A stretch of DNA of 64,000 nucleotides from Fructobacillus cardui. Its GTDB lineage: Bacteria; Bacillota; Bacilli; Lactobacillales; Lactobacillaceae. Below are positions 43,376-51,961 of the stretch, piece by piece. The stretch's first letter is position 1; every line of letters starts with the position of its first letter. The stretch lies in assembly GCF_023218935.1 (NCBI RefSeq), contig NZ_JAJIAL010000003.1; one strand, 5' to 3'. The notes below the pieces were generated by a model. That model searched no databases, had not been told where the DNA came from, and saw only the letters and a program-made list of their open reading frames with translations. Both the position numbers and the translations under genes were made by a program.

Positions 43376-45487
43376 GTGGCAAAGCAAACACACTACGACT
43401 CAGATTCAATTAAAATTTTAGAAGGATTGGAGGCGGTCCGAAAACGACCCGGGATGTATATCGGATCGACAGATGGACGTGGACTCCACCACTTGGTTTA
43501 TGAAATTGTCGACAACGCCGTTGACGAAGCCCTGGGAGACTTCGGTAATGATATTGCGGTGACCATTGAAGAAAATAATGCCATTACGGTTCGCGATTTC
43601 GGCCGTGGTATGCCGGTTGGAATGCATTCTTCTGGAAAGCCAACGCCCGAAGTCATTTTGACGGTCCTCCATGCCGGTGGTAAGTTCGGTCAGGGCGGCT
43701 ATGCAACTTCTGGTGGTCTGCATGGTGTTGGTTCCTCCGTTGTCAACGCCTTGTCGGAACACCTGAAGGTGACAATCGTTCGCGATGGGCACCGCTTTGA
43801 AGAAACTTTTGAAAATGGGGGCCACCCAGTTGGTACCCTGATCGATTTAGGCTCAACCAAGGACCATACCGGAACAACGGTCACGTTTAAACCGGATGCA
43901 AGCATTTTTTCAACCACTGTCTTTAAGTTTGATACTTTGGCTGAACGCTTACGCGAGTCGGCCTTTTTGATGTCAGGGGTTAAGTTTACCTTGACGGATA
44001 AGCGGGTCACGCCCGTTCGTGAAGAGGTTTATCACTATGACCATGGTCTGCAATCCTTTGTTCAGTTTTTGAACGAAGAAAAAGAGGGCTTGGGTCCGGT
44101 GATGACCTTTGAGGGAACAGCCGACGGCATTTTGGTTGACGTCGCTGCCCAATATAACGACGGCTACTCCGAGACCTTGCTATCCTTTGTTAACAACGTC
44201 CGAACACAAGATGGTGGCACTCACGAAGTTGGTTTTCGCTCGGCTTGGACTAAGGCCTTTAATGAATACGCCCGCCGGGTGAACCTCTTAAAAGAAAAGG
44301 ATAAGAACCTTGAAGGGTCAGACGTCCGCGAGGGCTTGTCGGCCGTGATTTCTTTGCGTGTCCCAGAAGAAATTCTGCAATTCGAAGGACAAACAAAGGA
44401 TAAATTAGGAACCACCGAGGCCCGCGCAGCTGTGGATGGGGTGGTTAATGAAACCTTGTCTCGCTTCTTGCTGGAAAACGGTGACTTTGGTCAAAAGATT
44501 GTTCGTAAGGCACTCCGTGCCCGTGAAGCCCGTGAGGCTGCCCGTAAGGCCCGCGAGGAATCTCGGACTGGTAAGTCAAAGGGCAAGCGTGACCGCTTGT
44601 TGTCTGGAAAGTTAGCGCCAGCCCAGTCGAAGAACGCCGATAAGAATGAATTGTTCTTGGTGGAGGGTGATTCGGCCGGGGGATCTGCTAAGCAAGGCCG
44701 GGACCGGAAGTTCCAGGCAATTTTGCCGTTGCGTGGGAAGGTCTTAAATACCCAAAAGGCAAAATTAGCGGACATCTTAAAAAATGAGGAACTTTCGACG
44801 CTGATTTACGCTATTGGTGGCGGAGTCGGTCCTGATTTTAATATTAAAAATGCGGCCTTTGATAAGATCATTATCATGACCGATGCCGATGATGATGGGG
44901 CCCACATTCAAACCCTGTTGTTGACTTTCTTTTATAAGTACATGCGGCCATTGATTGAAGCCGGTCGTGTCTATATCGCTTTACCACCACTTTACCGAGT
45001 GAAGTACCGTGGCAAGAAGGAAGATTCTTTTGCGTGGACAAATGATGAATTGGCAACCATTACGTCAGCGGCCAAGGTGAAGTACGAATTAACGCGTTTT
45101 AAGGGCTTGGGCGAAATGAATGCGCCACTTCTTTGGGAAACCACGATGGACCCTGAATCGCGGACGCTGATTCGGGTTAAGATTGATGACGCCGTTTTGG
45201 CCGAAAAGCGGGTAACAACGTTGATGGGTGATAAGGTTGACCTTCGCCGTCAATGGATTGAAAACAACGTTCAGTTTACCCTGGAAGAAGACGGTTCGAT
45301 TTTGGATAACGTTGCTGGTAGTGACGAGGCCAATGCCCAGGTCTTTGAACAGGCGATGGCTGGTCACAATGCCGACGACGACCAAGATGGAAAGGTGATT
45401 GTTGCTAAGGGAAAATCAGCTAAGCAAAAGGCGGATGACCTAGCAGGCAAAGCTTCAGACCACGTTGAGAACTTAGACTTGTTTTAA
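43376..45487 (+). CDS. parE: DNA topoisomerase IV subunit B
   Basis: ATPase subunit of topoisomerase IV, which decatenates chromosomes. About 703 residues: GHKL ATPase with VRKRPGMYIGST, EIVDNAVDEA and GLHGVGSSVVNALSE; transducer domain; TOPRIM with LVEGDSAGGSA and the DADDDGAHI metal motif; ParE-type C-terminus. GTG 43376 is preferred because GAAGGAAG precedes it and the protein then begins MAKQTHYDSDSI like other ParE; ATG 43355 is an in-frame alternative. parC follows by 31 bases. ParE rather than GyrB is inferred from the partner gene and absence of recF or gyrA nearby. Confidence 0.93.
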   Translation: MAKQTHYDSDSIKILEGLEAVRKRPGMYIGSTDGRGLHHLVYEIVDNAVDEALGDFGNDIAVTIEENNAITVRDFGRGMPVGMHSSGKPTPEVILTVLHAGGKFGQGGYATSGGLHGVGSSVVNALSEHLKVTIVRDGHRFEETFENGGHPVGTLIDLGSTKDHTGTTVTFKPDASIFSTTVFKFDTLAERLRESAFLMSGVKFTLTDKRVTPVREEVYHYDHGLQSFVQFLNEEKEGLGPVMTFEGTADGILVDVAAQYNDGYSETLLSFVNNVRTQDGGTHEVGFRSAWTKAFNEYARRVNLLKEKDKNLEGSDVREGLSAVISLRVPEEILQFEGQTKDKLGTTEARAAVDGVVNETLSRFLLENGDFGQKIVRKALRAREAREAARKAREESRTGKSKGKRDRLLSGKLAPAQSKNADKNELFLVEGDSAGGSAKQGRDRKFQAILPLRGKVLNTQKAKLADILKNEELSTLIYAIGGGVGPDFNIKNAAFDKIIIMTDADDDGAHIQTLLLTFFYKYMRPLIEAGRVYIALPPLYRVKYRGKKEDSFAWTNDELATITSAAKVKYELTRFKGLGEMNAPLLWETTMDPESRTLIRVKIDDAVLAEKRVTTLMGDKVDLRRQWIENNVQFTLEEDGSILDNVAGSDEANAQVFEQAMAGHNADDDQDGKVIVAKGKSAKQKADDLAGKASDHVENLDLF

Positions 45488-45518
45488 TAATTAATTTAGA
45501 AAGGTGGGGATTGTCAGT

Positions 45519-47951
45519 ATGGCAGACCGCATTACTGAGCTTTCATTGGAAGCCGTGATGGGTGAGCGCTTTGGCCGATATTCAAAATATATCATCCAGG
45601 AACGTGCCCTTCCGGATATCCGTGATGGTCTCAAGCCGGTTCAACGGCGGATTTTGTACGCCATGGACCAGGATTCAAATACCTATGACCACCCATATCG
45701 TAAGTCGGCTAAATCAGTCGGAAACGTGATGGGAAACTTCCACCCCCACGGGGATTCCTCAATTTATGAGGCCATGGTTCGCTTGTCCCAGGATTGGAAG
45801 GTCCGCGAACCATTAGTTGATATGAACGGGAACAATGGGTCAATTGATAACGACCCGGCCGCTGCGATGCGGTATACCGAGTCACGGTTGACGAAGTTAT
45901 CCGGGGAAATCTTAAAGGATTTAGCCCAGGATACGGTTGAAATGGTCTTGAATTTCGATGATACGACCTACGAACCAACGGTGCTCCCATCTCGCGTACC
46001 AAACCTCTTTGTTAACGGGGCAACCGGGATTTCAGCTGGTTATGCCACTGATATTCCGCCCCATAACTTAAAGGAGATTAACCAGGCATTAGTTTACCTG
46101 CTTGATCATCCCGATGCACCATTGTCAGCTTTGATGAGGTACGTCAAGGGACCTGATTTTCCAACGGGTGGTATTATCCAAGGAATTGATGGCATCAAGC
46201 AGGCTTACAAGACCGGTCGCGGCCGGGTGGTTGTCCGTGCGAAGACGACGGTTTCTGATCTGAAGGGTGGCAAGAAAAAGATTGAAGTGACGGAGTTACC
46301 ATACGAAGTCGTGAAATCAAACTTGGTTGCTAAAATTGATGCGATTCGGGCTAATAAAGAAGTTGCCGGCATTATTGAAGTTCGCGATGAATCCGACCGT
46401 GAGGGAATGTCAATTGTGATTGAATTGGCCAAGGATGCCTCGGCGGATGGGATTTTGACTTACCTCTTTAAGAAGACGGACTTACAGATTTCATATCACT
46501 TCAATATGGTTGCCATTCACGACCAGCGTCCCGTCCTGGTGACTTTGAAAGACGGTTTGACCGCCTTTTTGGACTTCCGTAAGGAAGTTGTTCGCAAACG
46601 GTCAGCTTATGACTTGAAGAAGGCGAAAGGCCGCCAACACATCGTTGAGGGGCTGATTCGGATGTTGTCCATCCTTGATGAAGTCGTGGCAACAATTCGT
46701 TCTTCAAAGAATCGCAAGGATGCAACGGAGAACTTGGTGAAGGAATATCAATTCACCAAGGAACAGGCCGAAGCCATCGTGGCTTTGCAGCTGTACCGGT
46801 TGACGAATACCGATGTGACACAGCTGGAAGAGGAACACAAGGCATTAGCTGAAAAGATTGCCATGCTCGAAAAAATTCTGAATGAAGAAGAAGCCCTTCA
46901 TGATGTGATTCGGACTGAATTGAAGGCTATCACGAAGGAATATGTGAGCCCACGCTTGACGGAAATCGAAGAAGAAATCCAATCATTGGTAATCGATACA
47001 GCAGTGACGGTGCCAGACGAAGATGTCCGTATCTTGGTTTCCAAGAATGGTTATGCCAAGCGGTCATCATTGCGCTCTTACAAGGCCTCCGCTGCCGAGA
47101 GCGGCTTAGCAGAGGATGATGCCGTTGTCTTGAACCAAACGGCGAACACGACCCAACATTTGCTGATGTTTACAAATCTTGGGAACCTGATTTACCGGCC
47201 AATTTATGAGCTGGCGGAGTACAAGTGGAAGGAACCAGGGGAGCACTTCTCGCAGGCACTTTCGAACTGGGATAGCCAGGAAAGTATTATCCAGGCGTAT
47301 GTGGTTGCCGAAACCGATAGCAACCAGGCCTTTTTGCTCGCTTCCAATGATGGCTTTATCAAGCAAAGCTCACTCAAGGACATTGTGCCAAAGTCGTACA
47401 AAAAGAAATCAGCGATTGTGATGAAACTCAAGACAGAGGGTTCACGAGTTGTCACGGCGATGCTGGTAACCAAGCAGGAAGAAGTCTTGGTTTTGACGAA
47501 GACTGGCTTGGCCTTGCGCTTCGAATTGGCCGATGTGCCAGTTGTTGGTGCGCGGACTGCTGGAGTGAAGGCCATCAAGTTGACCGAGGGTGATACCGTG
47601 GTTGCGGCATTAGCTTTGGCACCAAGTGCTAAGTTCTTGGTCTTGGTGACTAACCAAGGAACCTTTAAGTACAGCTTGTTAGAGGACATTACACTTGGTC
47701 ACCGAGCCAACAAGGGCTTGCAAGTCCTTAGCCCACGAAAGACCGTTTCTTATGAGATTGCTGCCGCGACAGCCGTTGACTCTGATCAGGGTGCTTTGCG
47801 GATTGAAACGGACCACTTAAAGGACTTTGATATCCAATTGGCTGATTATTCATTAGCAAGCCGAACCAGCAACGGCCAGGCACTATTGGATGTGAAGAGC
47901 GATGGGCAAGCAACGGCCATTTTCCCTTTGAATTTAACGGAAAATGACTAG
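45519..47951 (+). CDS. parC: DNA topoisomerase IV subunit A
   Basis: DNA-cleaving subunit of topoisomerase IV. The 810-residue protein has the winged-helix region LPDIRDGLKPVQRRILYAM, GNFHPHGDSSIYEAM (quinolone-determining region, Ser present) and the catalytic tyrosine in AMRYTESRL (about residue 120). A coiled-coil segment is near 430-490, and a C-terminal beta-pinwheel starts near 500. ATG 45519 follows AAAGGTGGG by about 10 bases. It forms an operon with parE. Confidence 0.95.
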   Translation: MADRITELSLEAVMGERFGRYSKYIIQERALPDIRDGLKPVQRRILYAMDQDSNTYDHPYRKSAKSVGNVMGNFHPHGDSSIYEAMVRLSQDWKVREPLVDMNGNNGSIDNDPAAAMRYTESRLTKLSGEILKDLAQDTVEMVLNFDDTTYEPTVLPSRVPNLFVNGATGISAGYATDIPPHNLKEINQALVYLLDHPDAPLSALMRYVKGPDFPTGGIIQGIDGIKQAYKTGRGRVVVRAKTTVSDLKGGKKKIEVTELPYEVVKSNLVAKIDAIRANKEVAGIIEVRDESDREGMSIVIELAKDASADGILTYLFKKTDLQISYHFNMVAIHDQRPVLVTLKDGLTAFLDFRKEVVRKRSAYDLKKAKGRQHIVEGLIRMLSILDEVVATIRSSKNRKDATENLVKEYQFTKEQAEAIVALQLYRLTNTDVTQLEEEHKALAEKIAMLEKILNEEEALHDVIRTELKAITKEYVSPRLTEIEEEIQSLVIDTAVTVPDEDVRILVSKNGYAKRSSLRSYKASAAESGLAEDDAVVLNQTANTTQHLLMFTNLGNLIYRPIYELAEYKWKEPGEHFSQALSNWDSQESIIQAYVVAETDSNQAFLLASNDGFIKQSSLKDIVPKSYKKKSAIVMKLKTEGSRVVTAMLVTKQEEVLVLTKTGLALRFELADVPVVGARTAGVKAIKLTEGDTVVAALALAPSAKFLVLVTNQGTFKYSLLEDITLGHRANKGLQVLSPRKTVSYEIAAATAVDSDQGALRIETDHLKDFDIQLADYSLASRTSNGQALLDVKSDGQATAIFPLNLTEND

Positions 47952-48028
47952 GCAAAGTAGACCCGTTCGGGTTACAATCTAAGTATTGACAGTTGCCAAA
48001 AAAATTGGCACTAGAGGAGTGAAAAGAC

Positions 48029-48934
48029 ATGGCAAAGATTCAAGTTTTTGGACACAAGAATCCAGATACTGACACCGTTGCTTCTGCAATGGGTGCCGCT
48101 GATTTGTTGACACAACAAGGTTTGGAAACCCAAGCCGTTGCGCAAGGAAAGCCAAACGCCGAAACGCAATTTGCGTTGGATCACTTTGGCTTGGAAGCCT
48201 TGCCAATGATTGACAAGGCCGAGACAGCAGAAGTTGTTTTGGTTGACCACAACGAAGCCGCACAGTCAGTTGATAATTTGGCTGATGTTCAGGTTTATGG
48301 CATCTACGATCACCACAAGTTTGCTTTTGAAAATGCAACCCCTTTGTATATCACGGCTAAGCCATGGGGTTCTGTCTCAACAATTTTGTACTATGAATAC
48401 TTGCAAGCCGGTTTGACAATTCCTGCTAAGGTTGCAGGAATGTTGGCTTCTGGTTTGATTTCAGATACTTTGTTGTTGAAGAGCCCAACGACAACGGATG
48501 TTGATCGTAAGGCCTTGCCTGAACTAGCTAAGATTGCTGGTATCGAAGACTTGGATGGCTATGGTTTGGCCATGTTGAAGGCCGGGACTGATTTGTCAAC
48601 GCGAACAGATGAAGAATTGTTGGAAGGGGATGCTAAGTCCTTTACCATGGGTTCACACGAATTCCGGATTGGCCAAGTTAACACGGTTGATATTGATGAT
48701 GTTTTGGCTCGTAAGGAAGGCTTGGAAAAGGCAATCAAGGCCGCTGGTTATGAGGACTTCTTGTTTGTGATTACAGACATCTTGAATTCAAACTCAAAGG
48801 GTCTTTATATTGGGGATGCCCCAGAAGCAATCGAAGCTGCCTTTGGTGCCAAGCTTGAAAATGATGTGATTGACTTGCCAGGGGTTGTTTCCCGGAAGAA
48901 GCAAGTTGTCCCACCATTGCAGGGTCAATTCTAA
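48029..48934 (+). CDS. ppaC: Manganese-dependent inorganic pyrophosphatase
   Basis: Family II pyrophosphatase (DHH superfamily), hydrolysing pyrophosphate to phosphate to drive biosynthesis. The 301-residue protein has FGHKNPDTDTVAS at the N-terminus, the VDHNEAAQS segment, the DHH motif in YDHHKF (about residue 95) and a C-terminal substrate-binding SRKKQVVPPL with conserved Arg-Lys-Lys. GAGGAG is 10 bases upstream. Just before it is a small hairpin, TGCCAA/TTGGCA (47994-48010). Confidence 0.95.
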   Translation: MAKIQVFGHKNPDTDTVASAMGAADLLTQQGLETQAVAQGKPNAETQFALDHFGLEALPMIDKAETAEVVLVDHNEAAQSVDNLADVQVYGIYDHHKFAFENATPLYITAKPWGSVSTILYYEYLQAGLTIPAKVAGMLASGLISDTLLLKSPTTTDVDRKALPELAKIAGIEDLDGYGLAMLKAGTDLSTRTDEELLEGDAKSFTMGSHEFRIGQVNTVDIDDVLARKEGLEKAIKAAGYEDFLFVITDILNSNSKGLYIGDAPEAIEAAFGAKLENDVIDLPGVVSRKKQVVPPLQGQF

Positions 48935-48969
48935 GCTCAGAATTATTTCGATAAATCTGAGAAATGGGC

Positions 48970-48998
48970 TTTACAGCCGTCTAAAACCTATGTATAAT
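48970..48998 (+). promoter_or_regulatory. Promoter of rpmG-rpsN
   Basis: TTTACA, 17-bp spacer, TATAAT, followed by an AT-rich leader of about 58 bases. I see no Zur-box-like palindrome. Confidence 0.75.
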
Positions 48999-49062
48999 AT
49001 TATTTTGTATTGACAAGCAAATAATTTTTATAAAAAAATCTAACATTCGAGGAGCAGGGAAT

Positions 49063-49212
49063 ATGCGTATTCATGTCGTATTAGGCAATGATGAAACTGG
49101 AGAGCGTATTTACTTGACGTCAAAAAACCGTCGTAATACGCCTGACCGTTTGGAGTTGAAGAAGTACTCACCAAAACTTCGTAAAGTGGTAACATTCAAG
49201 GAGATCAAGTAA
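49063..49212 (+). CDS. rpmG: 50S ribosomal protein L33
   Basis: A 49-residue basic protein, MRIHVVLGNDETGERIYLTS through NRRNTPDRLELKKYSPKL to KEIK. It has no cysteines, so it is the zinc-independent form of L33. GAGGAGCAGGG lies 6-10 bases before ATG 49063. The stop codon TAA shares its last A with the rpsN start codon (TAATG), giving tight translational coupling. Confidence 0.95.
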   Translation: MRIHVVLGNDETGERIYLTSKNRRNTPDRLELKKYSPKLRKVVTFKEIK

Positions 49213-49481
49213 TGGCTAAGAAATCAAAGATTGCAAAGGCAAAGCAACGTGAAGCTTTGGTAGCAAAGTACGCTGACAAGCGTGCCGCTTTGAAGGCTGC
49301 TGGTGATTACATCGGATTGGCAGCTTTGCCAAAGGATTCATCACCTGTTCGTCTTCACAACCGTGACCAAATCGATGGTCGCCCACACGGTTACATGCGT
49401 GAATTTGGTATGTCACGTTTGAACTTCCGTCAATTAGCACACAAGGGCCAGATTCCTGGTGTTCGTAAGGCTTCTTGGTAA
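49212..49481 (+). CDS. rpsN: 30S ribosomal protein S14, zinc-independent type
   Basis: An 89-residue S14 with the family C-terminal signature RDQIDGRPHGYMREFGMSR followed by NFRQLAHKGQIPGVRKASW. The long form without the CxxC zinc ribbon is seen, matching the zinc-free L33 next to it. In B. subtilis such forms are alternative copies used in zinc shortage; here, outside the main ribosomal operon, the role could be the same or they could be the only copies. A strong terminator follows. Confidence 0.95.
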   Translation: MAKKSKIAKAKQREALVAKYADKRAALKAAGDYIGLAALPKDSSPVRLHNRDQIDGRPHGYMREFGMSRLNFRQLAHKGQIPGVRKASW

Positions 49482-49497
49482 GAATTTAATACCCTTT

Positions 49498-49524
49498 AAA
49501 CCACAGCCTTGCTGTGGTTTTTTT
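49498..49524 (+). terminator. Terminator after rpsN
   Basis: Perfect 10-bp stem AAACCACAGC/GCTGTGGTTT, loop CTT, seven T. Confidence 0.9.
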
Positions 49525-49533
49525 GTGCCTGCC

Positions 49534-49562
49534 TTGCTTTTTCTAGTAAAATCAGCTATGAT
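49534..49562 (+). promoter_or_regulatory. Promoter of the rimP-nusA-infB operon
   Basis: TTGCTT, 17-bp spacer, TATGAT. The AAAATCAGC 9-mer occupies the end of the spacer and abuts the -10 element. Confidence 0.7.
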
Positions 49563-49593
49563 AAAAGTAAGTTAATTTACATAGAGGTTGTAA

Positions 49594-49630
49594 ATGAGCG
49601 GGTCAGGGGGATTTGACCGGCTCATTTTTT
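49594..49630 (+). terminator. Terminator hairpin in the rimP-nusA leader, candidate attenuator
   Basis: ATGAGC pairs with GCTCAT and GGTCA with TGACC (one G-G mismatch between), loop GGGGGATT, then a T-run, about 25-60 bases after the predicted start point and before rimP. An upstream TTTACA/TGTAAA hairpin (about 49575-49594) touches its 5' arm, and AGAGGT precedes an ATG at the very base of the stem. Confidence 0.65.
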
Positions 49631-49657
49631 ATGGCAGAAAACCAAAAAGGAGTTTGG

Positions 49658-50134
49658 ATGGCACAGGCAAAGAATCAAGCCTTGCTTGAAATTTTAAATC
49701 CGATCATTGAAAAACAGGGGCTCTTGCTCTGGGATTTAAACATCAAGAAGGTTGGTGGACAAAAAACAGTCGAAGTGTTAGTTGATTTACCAGACAACCA
49801 AAACATTTCCATGGCGCAGATTACTGAGTTTACTCAGTTGGTCAATGAGGCCTTGGATGATGCAGCAGTTGATCCGGTTCCAGGTGAGTATATGTTAGAC
49901 ATTGCTTCTCCTGGGATGGATCGCAGCCTGGCCGAACCTTGGCACTTTGCCTGGGCGAAGGAAGGCGATTTGGCAGTGACCATTGCTTTATTTGCGGCCA
50001 AGGACGGTCAAAAGCAGTGGACTGGTCAAATCACTGACTTAAATGAAAACGGTTTGTCACTACAAAGTGATCAAAAGAAGTTGGATGTTACCTTTGATGA
50101 AATTGCCAAAGCCATTGTGGCCGTTCAATTTTAA
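49658..50134 (+). CDS. rimP: Ribosome maturation factor RimP
   Basis: Small 30S-subunit assembly factor. The 158-residue protein has an N-terminal alpha/beta domain with LLLWDLNIKKVGG and the signature YMLDIASPGMDRSL (about residue 78), then an SH3-like C-terminal domain. ATG 49658 follows AAAAAGGAG by 6 bases; an in-frame ATG at 49631 lies directly downstream of the leader terminator and lacks a ribosome site. First gene of the conserved rimP-nusA-ylxR-ylxQ-infB-rbfA operon. Confidence 0.94.
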   Translation: MAQAKNQALLEILNPIIEKQGLLLWDLNIKKVGGQKTVEVLVDLPDNQNISMAQITEFTQLVNEALDDAAVDPVPGEYMLDIASPGMDRSLAEPWHFAWAKEGDLAVTIALFAAKDGQKQWTGQITDLNENGLSLQSDQKKLDVTFDEIAKAIVAVQF

Positions 50135-50158
50135 ACTAATTGAAAGTGGAGAAAGCAA

Positions 50159-51331
50159 ATGAGTAAAGAATTAGTACAAGCCTTAGATGCCTTAGAGCAA
50201 GAACGTGGGATCGACCGCGAAGTTGTTGTAGAAGCTTTGGAAAATGCTTTGAAGGCCGCTTATAAGAAGCAGTACAACGCGGCTCAAAATGTTGAAGCAA
50301 CTTTTGATGATAAGAAGGGTCAAATGGCCATTAAGCAGGTCAAGTTGGTTGTTTTGGATGATGACTTGGTTGACCCTGATACGGAAATTCCTTTGACGGA
50401 AGCCTTGGAAATTAACAAGGCCTACGAACCAGGTGACGAAATTCGTTTCGATGTCACACCAAAGGACTTCGGTCGGATGGCTGCGCAGGCAGCTAAGCAG
50501 GTGATTGTGCAGAAGATGCGCGAAGCAACTCGTCAAGCAATCTATGACAAGTACCAGGATTACCAAGATGAAATCATCACTGGTGAGGTTGAGCGACAGG
50601 ATAACCGCTTCTTGTACGTGATGTTGCCAGGCAAGCAGGAAGCCGTGATGACACAGGGCGACCAAATGCCAAATGAAACCTATCGGATGCGCGAACGCAT
50701 CAAGGTTTTGGTGAACAAGGTTGACAATTCCTTGAAGGGACCACAAATCTTTGTTTCACGGACGGCTCCTGATTTGGTCAAGCGTTTGTTTGAACAAGAA
50801 GTGCCAGAAGTTTATGATGGTACAGTGGAAATTGTTTCCATTGCCCGTGAAGCTGGTGACCGGTCAAAGATTGCGGTTTACACGCACGATGCTGATTTGG
50901 ACCCCGTTGGTGCCTTAGTTGGACAACGTGGTGCCCGTGTTCAAGCCGTTGTGACGGAATTGGGTGGCGAGCATATGGATATCGTGGAATGGGTGGAAGA
51001 TGAGGCCCAGTACATCGCCAATGCATTGAACCCAGCCGAAGTAACGGACGTGATTTTTGATGCCAATAACGAGCAATCTGTCACTGTGATTGTACCGGAC
51101 GACCAATTGTCATTGGCAATTGGTAAGAAGGGGCAAAACGCCCGTTTGGCAGCTCGTTTGACCGGCTTTAAGATTGATATCAAGGCCGAAAGCGAAGCCC
51201 GCGACTTAGCGGTTGAAGAGGCTGAAGCAAACGAAACGGCTGATACTGCTGACCAAGTAGTGGTTGAGGAAACTCAGGCACCTGTTGAACCAGCAGATGA
51301 CAACCAAGCAGCAACAGACCAAGAAGACTAA
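50159..51331 (+). CDS. nusA: Transcription elongation/termination factor NusA
   Basis: Binds RNA polymerase and modulates pausing, termination and antitermination. The 390-residue protein has the N-terminal polymerase-binding domain (about 1-125), an S1 domain (about 130-200, ITGEVERQDNRF) and tandem KH domains (about 200-345, VGALVGQRGARVQAVV and LAIGKKGQNARLAARLTG). The acidic, alanine/glutamate-rich tail of about 45 residues is typical of Firmicutes. It lies 24 bases after rimP behind GGAGAAAG. Confidence 0.96.
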   Translation: MSKELVQALDALEQERGIDREVVVEALENALKAAYKKQYNAAQNVEATFDDKKGQMAIKQVKLVVLDDDLVDPDTEIPLTEALEINKAYEPGDEIRFDVTPKDFGRMAAQAAKQVIVQKMREATRQAIYDKYQDYQDEIITGEVERQDNRFLYVMLPGKQEAVMTQGDQMPNETYRMRERIKVLVNKVDNSLKGPQIFVSRTAPDLVKRLFEQEVPEVYDGTVEIVSIAREAGDRSKIAVYTHDADLDPVGALVGQRGARVQAVVTELGGEHMDIVEWVEDEAQYIANALNPAEVTDVIFDANNEQSVTVIVPDDQLSLAIGKKGQNARLAARLTGFKIDIKAESEARDLAVEEAEANETADTADQVVVEETQAPVEPADDNQAATDQED

Positions 51332-51351
51332 GTATTAGAGGAGGTTCTTTC

Positions 51352-51651
51352 ATGAAAACACGGAAGGTTCCCTTAAGAAAAGATATCGTGACTGGTGAAA
51401 TGTTTGCCAAAAAGGACCTGGTCCGGGTCGTTAAAAATAAGGAAGGGGAGGTCTTCTTAGATCCCTCTGGTAAACAAAACGGTCGCGGTGCCTATATTTC
51501 CTTAAACCGTGAGGCTGCTAAGGAAGCAAAGGAAAAGCGCGTCTTTGAAAAGGCCTTTTCAATGCCAATTGATCCGGCTTTTTATGAAGAACTCTTTGCT
51601 TATGTTGACCATCAGCAAGCCCGAAAAGAGTTATTTGAAAATGAAAAGTGA
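51352..51651 (+). CDS. ylxR: YlxR-family RNA-binding protein (RnpM)
   Basis: A 99-residue member of the YlxR family, reported in B. subtilis to bind RNase P RNA and modulate RNase P. It has KVPLRKDIVTGEMF, LVRVVKN and the signature DPSGKQNGRGAYISLN. The usual Cys in the PLRKC motif is Asp here. AGGAGG precedes ATG 51352. It overlaps ylxQ by 11 bases. Confidence 0.92.
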   Translation: MKTRKVPLRKDIVTGEMFAKKDLVRVVKNKEGEVFLDPSGKQNGRGAYISLNREAAKEAKEKRVFEKAFSMPIDPAFYEELFAYVDHQQARKELFENEK

Positions 51652-51961
51652 AGAAGAACAAATCTTACACTTACTTGGTTTGGCGCGCATGTCTAGAAGC
51701 CTCGTTTACGGGACCAACGACACGTTAACTGCTATTCAAGGCCAAAAGGCGAAAGTTGCCTTTTTCCCAAAAGATGGTGGTGCCAGCCAGCAAAAGAAAT
51801 TTCGGGACAAAACCAGCTTTTATCAGGTGACCTTGGTTGAAGATTTTACCAAGGATGAATTAAGTCAAGCAATTGGCTTAAATCGGTCGATTATGGCCAT
51901 CACCAATAATGGCTTTGCGAAAAAAATTAAACAATTACTCGAAGAAAAGGAGCGGAATTAA
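51641..51961 (+). CDS. ylxQ: YlxQ, L7Ae-family RNA-binding protein
   Basis: A 106-residue L7Ae/L30e-fold protein, likely binding kink-turn RNA. It has LLGLARMSRSLVYGTNDTL at the N-terminus and a C-terminal IGLNRSIMAITNNGFAKKI. ATG 51641 overlaps the ylxR end by 11 bases and its own stop shares a base with the infB start (TAATG). A longer frame upstream overlaps ylxR and is rejected. Confidence 0.9.
   Translation: MKSEEEQILHLLGLARMSRSLVYGTNDTLTAIQGQKAKVAFFPKDGGASQQKKFRDKTSFYQVTLVEDFTKDELSQAIGLNRSIMAITNNGFAKKIKQLLEEKERN

Noticed and set aside
48935..49062. Zur-controlled operator before the zinc-free ribosomal protein genes
   Set aside because: No palindrome resembling a Zur box was seen; the promoter looks ordinary.
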